From contig JAFUWY010000014.1 of assembly GCA_017477245.1 (NCBI GenBank), forward strand, positions 1-64,000: a stretch of DNA of 64,000 nt. Direction: 5' to 3'. This DNA is from Bacteroidales bacterium (GTDB taxonomy: Bacteria; Bacteroidota; Bacteroidia; Bacteroidales; UBA932). Positions 16,288 through 29,026 of the stretch are shown piece after piece; position 1 is the stretch's first letter, and the number at the start of each line of letters is the position of its first letter. The position numbers and the translations under genes were made by a program. The notes beneath the pieces are model-generated. The model did not search any database, was not told where the DNA came from, and was given only the letters and a program-made list of their open reading frames with translations.

Positions 16288-18477
16288 CTAGATGTCGGTT
16301 CTGACAACATCCTGGATGCCGTCGATCTTGGAAAGTCCGTCCACCATCCGCTCGAGGTTCTTCTTGTCGCGGACGAGGAGTTCGATGAATCCCTCGAAGA
16401 GCTCGCCGTCGGTGGACAGCTGGAGCTTGCGCATGTTGATGCCGAGGGTCTGGGAGATGTAGCTGGTGATCTCGTTGAGCAGGCCGAGCCGGTCGATGCC
16501 CTTGAGCGAGATGCGGATCGGGTACTCCTGCTGGACGGCGCCCCACTGTGGCACGACCATGCGGTTGCCGTACTTGCTGGCGAGGCTCTCCGCCACGGGA
16601 CAGGATTTCTTGTGGACGATCACGAGGTTCTCCGAGGTGGAGAACCCGATCACGGGGTCGCCGGGGATCGGGTGGCAGCACTCCGCGATCTTGTACTGGA
16701 TGGCGTGGGCATTGTCCTCGCGGATGGAGAACTTGCGCTTCTCGCCGGTGGACATGTCCTTCTCGTCGATGATGGCCTTGAACTCCTCGGGACCGAGCAG
16801 GCCCAGGCCGATGCGGAAATACAGCTCGCTGGGCTCCGGCAGCTGGCTGTAGTCCAGGAACTTGCGGAGCAGCTCGCGGGAGGTCTGCAGGCCCATGAGC
16901 CGGATGCGCTCGCCGAAGATGCGCTCGCCGTCGCGGGCGATCGCATCGAAGTCGCGGCGGAAGTACTCGATCACGCGGTTGCGCGCGTAGCGGGTCTGCA
17001 GGAAGGAGACCCATTCCATCTTGGGATGGGCCTTGGCGGCGGTGATGATCTCCACCTGGTCGCCGGCCTTGAGGGCGTGGGAGAGCGGGACGAGCCGCAT
17101 GTTGACCTTGGCGGCGATGGCGCGGTTGCCGATCTCGGTGTGGATGAGGTAGGCGAAGTCGAGGGCGGTGGCCCCGCCGCGGATGCTCTTCTGCTCGCCC
17201 TTGGGCGTGAAGACGACGATCTCGTTGCTGACCAGGTCCTTGTGGATGATGTCCAGCAGCTCGAGGGCGCTGACGTCGTCGCTGAGCAGGATCTCCTGCA
17301 CCTCGGCGAGCCATTTGTCCATCTCGGAGTCGTTCTCGGTGATGTAGCCGTCGTTCTTGTAGGCCCAGTGGGCGGCGATGCCCTTCTCGGCGATGTCGTC
17401 CATGCGCCGGGAACGGATCTGGACCTCGACCCAGAAGCCCTTCTGGCTCATCAGGGTGCAGTGCAGGGCTTCGTAGCCGTTGCTCTTGGGCTGGGAGATC
17501 CAGTCGCGGCGCCGGCTGATGTTCTCGCTGTAGAGGTGGGTGATGGTCGAGAAGATCAGGTAGGCCTGGTTGCGCTCCGTCTGGTTGATGTTGTCGATGG
17601 GGTCGAAGATGATGCGGACGGCGTAGAGGTCGTAGATCTGCTCGAAGGGGACGCGCTTCGTGCGCATCTTGTACCAGATGGAGTAGGGGGTCTTGATGCG
17701 CTTCTTGATGGTGAAGCGGTAGCCGGCGGCGCGCAGCGCCTCCTCGATCGGGGCGATGAAGGTGTCGATGTCCTTGTCGCGGTTGGCGACGTTGCGGCTG
17801 ATGCGCTCGGTGATGCGCTGGTAGGCTTCCGGCTCCTTGTAGCGCAGCCAGATGTTCTCCATCTCGGACTTGACGCTGTACAGGCCGAGCCGGTGCGCCA
17901 GCGGGATGAAGATGAACATCGTCTCGGAGAGGATCTTGTCCCGCTTGTGCTCGGGCATGAACTCGATGGTCCGGCAGTTGTGCAGGCGGTCCGCCAGTTT
18001 GATGAGCACGACACGCACGTCGTCGTTGAGGGTCAGCAGGATGCGCTTGAAATTCTCGGCCTGGAGGCTCTCGGTGCCGCCCGTGCTGCCCTTGCGGTCT
18101 TCGTTGTCGAGCACCGTCTTGATCTTCGTCAGGCCGTCCACGAGCGTGGCGATCTTGTCGCCGAACAGGCCCCGGATGTCCTCGACGGTGTAGCCCGTGT
18201 CCTCCACGACATCGTGGAGCAGGGCGGCGCAGATGGATTTGCAGCCCAGGCCGATCTCGGTCACGACGATGCGGGCCACGGCGATGGGGTGCAGCATATA
18301 GGGCTCGCCCGAGCGGCGGCGGACGTTCTTGTGGGCCTGGTTGGCGAATTCGAAGGCGCGCTGGACGGTCTCGACCTCCTCGACGTTCTTGCAGCGCGTC
18401 GTGGCGACCTCCATCAGGGCGTCGAATTCCTGGCTGATCAGGCGGTAATCTTCAGGAGTGAACTGGGAAAAACTCAT
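16288..18477 (-). CDS. rel: Bifunctional (p)ppGpp synthetase/hydrolase, RelA/SpoT family
   Basis: Controls the stringent response by making and degrading (p)ppGpp in the cytoplasm. Domain order over 729 aa: HD hydrolase (EPYMLHPIAVARIV, LLHDVVEDTG, residues about 40-200); synthetase (KTPYSIWYKMRTKRVPFEQI, SNGYEALHCTLM, VEVQIRSRRMDDIAE, about 240-390); TGS (VFTPKGEQKSIRGGATALDF, about 410-475); C-terminal ACT. With both the HD motif and the synthetase core intact, it is predicted to be bifunctional. It abuts brkB (no gap) and is 3 bp from the lipoprotein gene. Confidence 0.97.
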   Translation of the reverse strand: MSFSQFTPEDYRLISQEFDALMEVATTRCKNVEEVETVQRAFEFANQAHKNVRRRSGEPYMLHPIAVARIVVTEIGLGCKSICAALLHDVVEDTGYTVEDIRGLFGDKIATLVDGLTKIKTVLDNEDRKGSTGGTESLQAENFKRILLTLNDDVRVVLIKLADRLHNCRTIEFMPEHKRDKILSETMFIFIPLAHRLGLYSVKSEMENIWLRYKEPEAYQRITERISRNVANRDKDIDTFIAPIEEALRAAGYRFTIKKRIKTPYSIWYKMRTKRVPFEQIYDLYAVRIIFDPIDNINQTERNQAYLIFSTITHLYSENISRRRDWISQPKSNGYEALHCTLMSQKGFWVEVQIRSRRMDDIAEKGIAAHWAYKNDGYITENDSEMDKWLAEVQEILLSDDVSALELLDIIHKDLVSNEIVVFTPKGEQKSIRGGATALDFAYLIHTEIGNRAIAAKVNMRLVPLSHALKAGDQVEIITAAKAHPKMEWVSFLQTRYARNRVIEYFRRDFDAIARDGERIFGERIRLMGLQTSRELLRKFLDYSQLPEPSELYFRIGLGLLGPEEFKAIIDEKDMSTGEKRKFSIREDNAHAIQYKIAECCHPIPGDPVIGFSTSENLVIVHKKSCPVAESLASKYGNRMVVPQWGAVQQEYPIRISLKGIDRLGLLNEITSYISQTLGINMRKLQLSTDGELFEGFIELLVRDKKNLERMVDGLSKIDGIQDVVRTDI

Positions 18478-19416
18478 TTATCTGCTTTCGTTGTCCCAAG
18501 CGGAGACTTGGTATTGGTCGACATTCTGGAAACTATAGGTCAGCTGCGCCCCGAAGATGATGATCTGCCAGCTGAAGTTCAGGAAGATCAGGAAGAGCGG
18601 GATGGCGGCGAGGATGCCGTAGGCCTGGTTGAGGCGCCCGACGAACATCTGGGTATTGAGGTACAGGTACTGGAACAGGATGAAGATGATGCCGGCGATG
18701 AGCGCCGAGCGCAGGGCGTACCTGTATTCGACCTTCACGGCGGGGATGTATTTGTACATCACCGACAGGGTGGCCACGAGGATGACGTAGAAGACCGCAT
18801 AGCCGATGAGCTTGAAGACGAAGCGGGCTTCCTTGAGGTCGATGCCGTAGAGGTTGGGCAGGTTGGTGGCGTACACCACGCCCGAGCCGAAGATGATGAT
18901 GATGAACGGCGAGAGGAGCAGCACCAGGAAGTAGAATCCGAAGCGCATGTAGATCTTGCGCGGGATCTTGAGGATGCCCCAGACGTTGTTGAACACGCGC
19001 TCCACCTGGAACATCATCCAGAGGATGGTCCAGAGGAAGAAGATGGCCGAGACCAGCCCGAGGCCGCCGCCCTGGGCCGAATCGATGATGCCGGCGGCCC
19101 GTTCGGAGAGCAGGGTGACGATCTCCGGGTTGTTGGGGAGCGCCATCTGCAGGAACTCCGTGATCTTGCCGTCGAGGCCCAGGCCGCCCGTGATGGCGAA
19201 GGCGAAGGCGATCAGCGGCACCAGCGCCAGGGTGATGAAATAGCTCAGCGCCACGCACTGGAAGCCCATGCGGTTCTCCGTGAAGGTCTTGAAGGTGATG
19301 CGGATCAGCTTGACGATGCGGACGAGCTCTGCGTAGGCCGGCGTCGCCGAACCCGTGTCGAGGGTCCAGATCCGGTCGGAGAAAAGGTCCGTGATCTTGT
19401 TGGTCAGCTTCATCAT
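18478..19416 (-). CDS. YihY/BrkB family inner-membrane protein
   Basis: 312 aa with six predicted membrane segments and the family-typical SYFITLALVPLIAFAFAIT, LLSPFIIIIFGSGVVYA and LFLIFLNFSWQIIIFGAQLTY segments. Members were once called RNase BN but are now regarded as membrane proteins of unclear function, possibly transport. Two adjacent ATGs (19416, 19413) are possible starts. It lies 3 bp after ligA and directly abuts rel. Confidence 0.9.
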   Translation of the reverse strand: MMKLTNKITDLFSDRIWTLDTGSATPAYAELVRIVKLIRITFKTFTENRMGFQCVALSYFITLALVPLIAFAFAITGGLGLDGKITEFLQMALPNNPEIVTLLSERAAGIIDSAQGGGLGLVSAIFFLWTILWMMFQVERVFNNVWGILKIPRKIYMRFGFYFLVLLLSPFIIIIFGSGVVYATNLPNLYGIDLKEARFVFKLIGYAVFYVILVATLSVMYKYIPAVKVEYRYALRSALIAGIIFILFQYLYLNTQMFVGRLNQAYGILAAIPLFLIFLNFSWQIIIFGAQLTYSFQNVDQYQVSAWDNESR

Positions 19417-19419
19417 CCG

Positions 19420-24291
<4,872 letters not shown>

Positions 24292-24295
24292 TCAA

Positions 24296-25369
24296 ATGCG
24301 GATTCCCATGGGCAGTAAACGCAACCACCTCATCCTCAATCTCGCGCAGGTCCTCGTCTGGGCCTGCGTGCTGGTGCTCCCGGCGCTGGTCAACTGGCTC
24401 GTCACCGGGGACAAGCAGCATGGCTTCTTCGTCCTGCATGGCTCGCTCCCGATGCTCCTCCCGCTGCTGGCCATCTACCTTGTCAACTACCTCCTGCTGG
24501 TCCCGAAGCTGCTGTTTCGCAAGCACCTGGTCTGGTTCATCGTGGCCAACGCGGCCCTGATCCTGCTGCTGAATTTCCGGATCCTGTTCCCCCCGGCGAT
24601 GAACTTCGAGGTCCCGGAGGCCGTCCGGCAGCAGTTCAAGACGCGGGACATCGTGGCCTTCCGGATGGTCGCCCTGCTGTCTTCCGCCGTCTTCCAGGTC
24701 CTGTTCGTGTTCCTGGCCATCGGCATCCGCTACATCATCCGCTCCAACGACATCCAGATGCAGCTCCAGGAGGAGCGGCGCAAGACCACGGAAGCCGAAC
24801 TGACCTGGCTCAAGAACCAGCTCAATCCTCACTTCCTCTTCAATACGCTCAACAACATCTCCTCCCTGACCCAGATCGACCCGGACAAGGCGCAGGAGAG
24901 CATCGGCCAGCTCAGCGATACCCTCCGGTATGCCCTTTACGACACGACCGCGGAGAAGGTGCCGCTTGCCGGCGAGGTCGAATTCATGGACAACTACATC
25001 CGCCTGATGCAGCTGCGCTGCAACGAGCGGACGGAAGTGACGACTTCCTGGGAGCTCCCGGAGGCGGAGGTCAAGATCGCTCCGCTTCTCTTCATCTCCT
25101 TGATAGAGAATGCCTTCAAGCATGGTGTCAACGCCCGGATGGATTCCTTCGTGCATATCCGTCTCCGGCCTTCCGGACGGGATCTCGTGTTCGAGTGCGA
25201 GAACTCCACGTTCGAGAAGACGGGCGTGGACCACATCGGTTCCGGGATCGGCCTGGAGAACCTGATGCGCCGGCTGGACCTCATCTATCCGGATGCCTAC
25301 AAGTACGAACAACATGAGCAGGGCGGCGTCTATTCCGTCCGGCTCTCGCTCAAAAACCTGTTGCCATGA
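24296..25369 (+). CDS. LytS/YehU-type membrane sensor histidine kinase
   Basis: 357 aa. Four hydrophobic helices (residues about 12-145) are followed by a coiled linker and the His_kinase domain with phospho-acceptor His179 in NPHFLFNTLNNI. The N-box FISLIENAFKHGVN and the G-rich GSGIGLENLMRRL complete the ATPase domain. These kinases pair with LytTR regulators, here encoded immediately downstream with a 4-bp ATGA overlap. ATG 24296 is chosen; ATG 24308 is an alternative. Confidence 0.93.
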   Translation: MRIPMGSKRNHLILNLAQVLVWACVLVLPALVNWLVTGDKQHGFFVLHGSLPMLLPLLAIYLVNYLLLVPKLLFRKHLVWFIVANAALILLLNFRILFPPAMNFEVPEAVRQQFKTRDIVAFRMVALLSSAVFQVLFVFLAIGIRYIIRSNDIQMQLQEERRKTTEAELTWLKNQLNPHFLFNTLNNISSLTQIDPDKAQESIGQLSDTLRYALYDTTAEKVPLAGEVEFMDNYIRLMQLRCNERTEVTTSWELPEAEVKIAPLLFISLIENAFKHGVNARMDSFVHIRLRPSGRDLVFECENSTFEKTGVDHIGSGIGLENLMRRLDLIYPDAYKYEQHEQGGVYSVRLSLKNLLP

Positions 25370-26109
25370 GTCCGCTTCGCTGTATCGTCGTCGATGACGA
25401 GCCGCTCGCCGTCAAGATGCTGGAGAATTTCATCTCCCGTACGCCGATCCTCGCGCTGGAAGCTTCGTTTACCGATCCGGTAGCCGCCCTGGCGGCCATC
25501 CGGGAGCGGCAGCCGCAGCTGGTCTTCCTGGATATCCAGATGCCCGACCTCAGCGGGATGGAACTCTCGCGGATGGTGCCGGAGCAGACCCGGATCATCT
25601 TCACCACGGCCTTCAAGCAGTATGCTTTCGACAGCTACGAGGTGTCGGCGCTGGACTTCCTGCTCAAGCCGATCCGCTACCAGAAGTTCCTGGAGGCGGC
25701 CGAGAAGGCGAATCGCTGGTTCGAGATGGTGGAGGCGGCGCGGCAGGCCCCGCCGGCGACGTTGTCCCAGCCGGAGGACAAGACTTCGGTATTCGTCAAG
25801 ACCGACGGGCAGCTCCGCAAGGTCGAATTCTCGGATATCCGATACGTGGAGGGGATGAAGGACTACGTCCTGCTGCACCTCTGCTCGGAGCGGCAGCCCG
25901 TCGTTACGCACATCACGATGAAGGCGGTGGAGGAGCTTCTTCCCGCCGCCGCGTTCATGCGCGTGCACCGCTCCTATATCGTCGCCCTGGACAAGATCGA
26001 CTCCATCGAAGGCTCCTACGACATCTCGGTAGGCGACACCCTCATCCATGTCTCCGAAGCCTACAAGCCCGCCTTCGAGAAGTACCTGGCGCAACACTCG
26101 CTGCGCTAG
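25366..26109 (+). CDS. LytTR-family response regulator
   Basis: 247 aa. Receiver domain with acidic pocket VVDDEP and phospho-acceptor Asp56 (VFLDIQMPDLSG), followed by FLLKPIRYQKF. A LytTR DNA-binding domain occupies the C-terminal half (FVKTDGQLRKVEFSDIRYVE...FMRVHRSYIVALDKI). It is the cognate partner of the overlapping kinase gene. The target genes are unknown. A palindromic element and then the 51-bp array begin just after its stop. Confidence 0.95.
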   Translation: MSPLRCIVVDDEPLAVKMLENFISRTPILALEASFTDPVAALAAIRERQPQLVFLDIQMPDLSGMELSRMVPEQTRIIFTTAFKQYAFDSYEVSALDFLLKPIRYQKFLEAAEKANRWFEMVEAARQAPPATLSQPEDKTSVFVKTDGQLRKVEFSDIRYVEGMKDYVLLHLCSERQPVVTHITMKAVEELLPAAAFMRVHRSYIVALDKIDSIEGSYDISVGDTLIHVSEAYKPAFEKYLAQHSLR

Positions 26110-26146
26110 GCCCCGTCGCGCCAGGCACTCCCGGCTCCGCCTCTGT

Positions 26147-26195
26147 CTGGGGGAAGGTTCCCCCAGGCCCCCTCTGTCGCCTCGCTCCGATCCGC
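26147..26195. repeat. Palindromic element after the LytTR gene, related to the one after tRNA-Ala
   Basis: CTGGGGGAAGGTTCCCCCAG (26147-26166) is a perfect hairpin, followed by CCCCCTCTGTCG and CTCCGATCC. The same order, GGGGGAAAGGTTTCCCCC, CCCCCTTCTGTCG, CTCCGACTCC, occurs at 57287-57352. It may end transcription of the two-component operon. Confidence 0.7.
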
Positions 26196-26266
26196 AACGT
26201 TTGTTGCACCAGGTGCTTCCGGCGCCGCCTCCGGGCCCAGCTCTCGTTTCGCCCGGCTCTTCCGGT

Positions 26267-26999
26267 GCCCCTGGCAATGGCTTTTCCCCGCTGCCAGGGG
26301 CGGAGAATGCCTCCCGCGCCCCCGGCAAGGCCTTTTCCCCGCTGCCAAGGGCGGAGAAGGCCCTCCGCGCCCCCGACAAGGCCTTTTTCTCCGCTGCCAG
26401 GGGCGGACAAGGTCTCCCGTGCCCCCGGCAATCACTTTTCCCTGCTACCAGGGGCAGATTAGGCCTCCTGCGCCCCCGGCAAGGCCTTTTCTCCGCCGCC
26501 AGGGGCGGAGAAGGCCCTCCGCGCCCCCGGCAAGGCCTTTTCTCCGCTGCCAGGGGCGGAGAAAGCCCTCCGCGCCCCTGGCGATGCTCTTTCCCTGCTG
26601 CCAGGGGCGGAGAATGCCTCCCGCGCCCCCGGCAAGGCCTTTTCTCCGCTGCCAGGGGCGGAGAAGGCCCTCCGCGCCCCCGGCAATGCTTTCTCCCTGC
26701 TGCCAGGGGCGGAGAAGACCCTCCGCGCCCCCGGCAAGGCCTTTTCCCTGCTGCCAGGGGCGGAGAATGCCTCCAGCGCCCCCGGCAATGCTTTTTCCCT
26801 GCTGCCAGGGGCGGAGAAAGCCCTCCGCGCCCCCGGCAAGGCCTTTTCCCTGCTGCCAGGGGCAGAAAAGGTCTCTCGCGCCCCCGACAATGCTTTTTCC
26901 CCGCTGCCAGGGGCGGAGAAGGCCCTCCGTGCCCCTGGCGATGCTCTTTCTCCGCTGCCAGGGGCGGAGAAGGCCCTCCGCGCCCCTGACGGAGAGAGG
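26267..26999. repeat. Left tandem array: 14 units of 51 bp beside the RAYT-like gene
   Basis: Fourteen full units run from 26267 to 26981 (thirteen of 51 bp; the third, 26369-26420, is 52 bp), then a truncated fifteenth. Each begins GCCCCCGGCA or GCCCCTGGCA and carries TGCCAGGGGCGGAGAA. Two hairpins compete: GCCCCTGGCA with TGCCAGGGGC, and TTTTCTCCG with CGGAGAA. Two unit sub-types alternate (AAGGCC or RATGCT after the first box). All six frames stay open because 51 is 17 codons, but no start signal is seen, so I regard it as non-coding. The gap 26110-27030 contains nothing else except the element at 26147. Confidence 0.95.
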
Positions 27000-27030
27000 A
27001 TTGTGCAAGGAGGGAGGCGGACCGGGGCTT

Positions 27031-27978
27031 TTATTTGCCGAGAATGGCGCGGACGGCACTCTCTTCCACACGGAGCATCCGACGAATCTGAGGAATCCCC
27101 GCCTTGTAATCATAGTGCAGGGTCATGGTGAGTTCCCGCTTCAGGTCCGGCGGAAGCGTGTCGGGTCGCGAGGTTCCGTATTTATCCTTGCAGATCTGGC
27201 GGACAATCAGATACAATTCATCGTCCGTGCAGAAAACCTGGTGTCCGATCAGACGGGCAATGTCCCGATATCCTTCCACACTCCGGGAGACCAGGGAAAA
27301 ATAGTGTCGCGCATCCCGGAACACCCCCTCGCCCAGAACCAAATCGCAAAATGCGGGCGGGGAGATATACCCGTCCACGATGGCGTGCGTTGCCGGATAG
27401 TCAATCGTGTTGCTACGGAACAGGCGTCTTTTCTCGTCGTAGGTCAGATCGCCGTACTTCCCGTTCTGCCGGAATTTCGCATCCGGATTGAAATAGAACC
27501 GGTTGGCACCCCAGGGATAGGAGAATGGTGTGCTATCCGGATGGACCAGGTATCCGTTCCGGTTGACATAGGCAATGGTGTTTCGAAGAAAGGACAGGTC
27601 GGAGACCGGAATGATTTTCGGCTGGAATGCGGACAGATCCCGGACACGGCCCGTAGATTGGTAGAATCGGTACAACCGTCTTCGCTCCTCTCTGAACCAA
27701 TTGCCGGCTGCTTCGACCGTTCCTTCTCCGACGATATGCAGGTGCGAGCCCATCAACTCGAATGTGATGATGTTGACCGTAGGCTTCAGATGGGTACACA
27801 AAGCAACCAGGTTCATTCCATACCGGAAGTCCTCGGCATTTTCAAACAGGGTGAGTGTTGCGTCTCCGGGTGTACATAAATGAAAGAAAGGTCCACGTTC
27901 CATAAAGAGTTCTTCACATTGCCGTTCGCGTTCTCCGAACGAGAGCGGCTTGGGAGGGGAGGTGAGTAAGTTTTCCAT
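27031..27978 (-). CDS. RAYT-like HUH (Y1) transposase
   Basis: 315 aa. REP-associated tyrosine transposases are single-strand endonucleases of the IS200/IS605 relatives. The HUH motif is His79-Leu80-His81 in ELMGSHLHIVGEG. The likely nucleophile is Tyr137 in RNTIAYVNRNGYLV, followed by the family block TPFSYPWGANRFYFNP. A C-terminal helical part (PPDLKRELTMTLHYDY...QIRRMLRV) resembles a DNA-binding helix-turn-helix. GC content and codon use look lower than in neighbours. There are no IS-like ends; instead 51-bp arrays lie 50 bp downstream and about 380 bp upstream. A -7 box 5 nt before the ATG supports this start; ATG 27903 is an alternative. Confidence 0.8.
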   Translation of the reverse strand: MENLLTSPPKPLSFGERERQCEELFMERGPFFHLCTPGDATLTLFENAEDFRYGMNLVALCTHLKPTVNIITFELMGSHLHIVGEGTVEAAGNWFREERRRLYRFYQSTGRVRDLSAFQPKIIPVSDLSFLRNTIAYVNRNGYLVHPDSTPFSYPWGANRFYFNPDAKFRQNGKYGDLTYDEKRRLFRSNTIDYPATHAIVDGYISPPAFCDLVLGEGVFRDARHYFSLVSRSVEGYRDIARLIGHQVFCTDDELYLIVRQICKDKYGTSRPDTLPPDLKRELTMTLHYDYKAGIPQIRRMLRVEESAVRAILGK

Positions 27979-27983
27979 GTCGA

Positions 27984-27991
27984 CAAAAGTA
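27984..27991 (-). promoter_or_regulatory. -7 box of the RAYT-like gene
   Basis: TACTTTTG on the - strand, 5 nt before the ATG at 27978. The upstream 130 bp (28010-28140) is markedly AT-rich compared with everything around it. Confidence 0.55.
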
Positions 27992-28355
27992 GGGATGTCA
28001 AGCCGTTTTATCTGCAGGTTAAACGTTTAATTTCGATTATTCTTATAACTGATTGTTTGGTAGCGTGATATGAGAATGATAAAAATAATCGTTTGTGTAA
28101 AAAAGGGTGATTTCGCTCCATAAATTGACTGTTTTTTAAAATCGCCATGGCGCTTCTTGCCCACGTCTTGCCCTTGTCATTCCCGTCATGATTCCCGGTC
28201 TCGATCGCTCCTGGACAGGCGGCGGTGGCCCCGGGCATGTGCCGATTCAAATCAGACATCGAAAACAATCCGTCGGGAACTGCCGCGCGTGGTTATGCGC
28301 GGCAGCGACCCGCCTCTCCCCGACCAACTTCTGACCCTGCTCGATTCTCTCGAGG

Positions 28356-28725
28356 CCCACCCTGGGAGCGGAGAAAAGTGGTTGCCGGGGGCAGAGAGGG
28401 TGACCAGCGCCCCTGGGGGCGGAGAAAAGCGGTTGCCAGGGGCGGAGAGGGTGACCAGCGCCCCTGGGGGCGGAGAAAAGTGGTTGCCGGGGGCGGAGAG
28501 GGCAGCCAGCGCCCCTGGGAGCGGAGAAAAGCGGTTGCCGGGGGCGGAGAGTACAGTCAGCGCCCCTAGGAGTGGAGAAAAGTGGTTGCCGGGGGCGGAG
28601 AATGTGACCAGCGCCCCTGGGAGCGGAGAAAAGCGGTTGCCAGGGGCGGAGAGGATGACCAGCGCCCCTGGGGGCGGAGAAAAGCAGTTGCCAGGGGCGG
28701 AAGGGGTCGCGAGCGCCCTTGGGAG
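28356..28725. repeat. Right tandem array: 7 units of 51 bp, inverted relative to the left array
   Basis: Seven units run from 28356 to 28712, each exactly 51 bp, plus a degenerate eighth. Unit pattern: GCGCCCCTGG, GGGCGGAGAAAAG, GTTGCCRGGGGCGGAGAG, then a variable GTGACCA-like end. Read on the opposite strand, the left array gives the same order, CGCCCCTGG-N2-GCGGAGAAAAG-N3-TTGCCRGGGGC. The two arrays are thus homologous and inverted around the transposase gene. No gene is seen in 27979-29026; apart from the promoter regions and repeats, 28140-28355 is featureless. Confidence 0.95.
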
Positions 28726-28804
28726 GAACGGGAGGGGAGAGGTTGGAAGGGAGGAGAGGGAGCCCGGGGCAGCCAGGAGCAGGCGGGCGGGAACGGGATG
28801 CGGG

Positions 28805-28947
28805 AAAGGTTGGCAGGAAAGGTTGGCAGGAAAGGTTGGCGGGAAAGGTTGGCGGGAAAGGTTGGCGGGAAAGGGAGGCAGGAAAGGGAGGCAGGAAAGG
28901 GAGGCAGGAAAGGGAGGCAGGAAAAGGAGGCAGGAAAGGGAGGGGTG
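28805..28947. repeat. 13-bp tandem repeat before pfp
   Basis: Ten units of 13 bp: five AAAGGTTGGCRGG, then four AAAGGGAGGCAGG and one AAAAGGAGGCAGG, ending in AAAGGGAGGGG. The strand is purine-rich with no pyrimidine runs. It ends at the pfp promoter. Confidence 0.92.
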
Positions 28948-28979
28948 TTTGCTTTTGTCGGGGGGAATGAGTAAATTCG
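28948..28979 (+). promoter_or_regulatory. Probable pfp promoter
   Basis: TTTG (28948-28951), 20 bp, TAAATTCG (28972-28979), one base off TAnnTTTG, about 47 bp before the pfp ATG. It abuts the 13-bp repeat. Confidence 0.55.
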
Positions 28980-29026
28980 CGGGATTTCTTGAAAATCCAA
29001 AAGTTAGTTATAGTATTTCACACAAA

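Noticed and set aside
26267-26981. CRISPR-like array
   Set aside because: The whole 51-bp unit is conserved; there are no unique spacers of constant length and no cas genes. It is a tandem repeat.
26048-27879. Long open frames on both strands across the left array
   Set aside because: All six frames are open because of the repeat; there is no start context, and the 52-bp unit shifts the frame.
27031-27978. Autonomous IS200/IS605 insertion sequence
   Set aside because: No TnpB, no subterminal hairpin ends next to the gene, and the sequence is of the RAYT-like type rather than TnpA of IS200.
28157-29026. A 290-codon N-terminal extension of pfp
   Set aside because: It runs through the 51-bp and 13-bp repeats, stays open only because of GC content and the 17-codon period, and a promoter plus the family N-terminus fit 29027.
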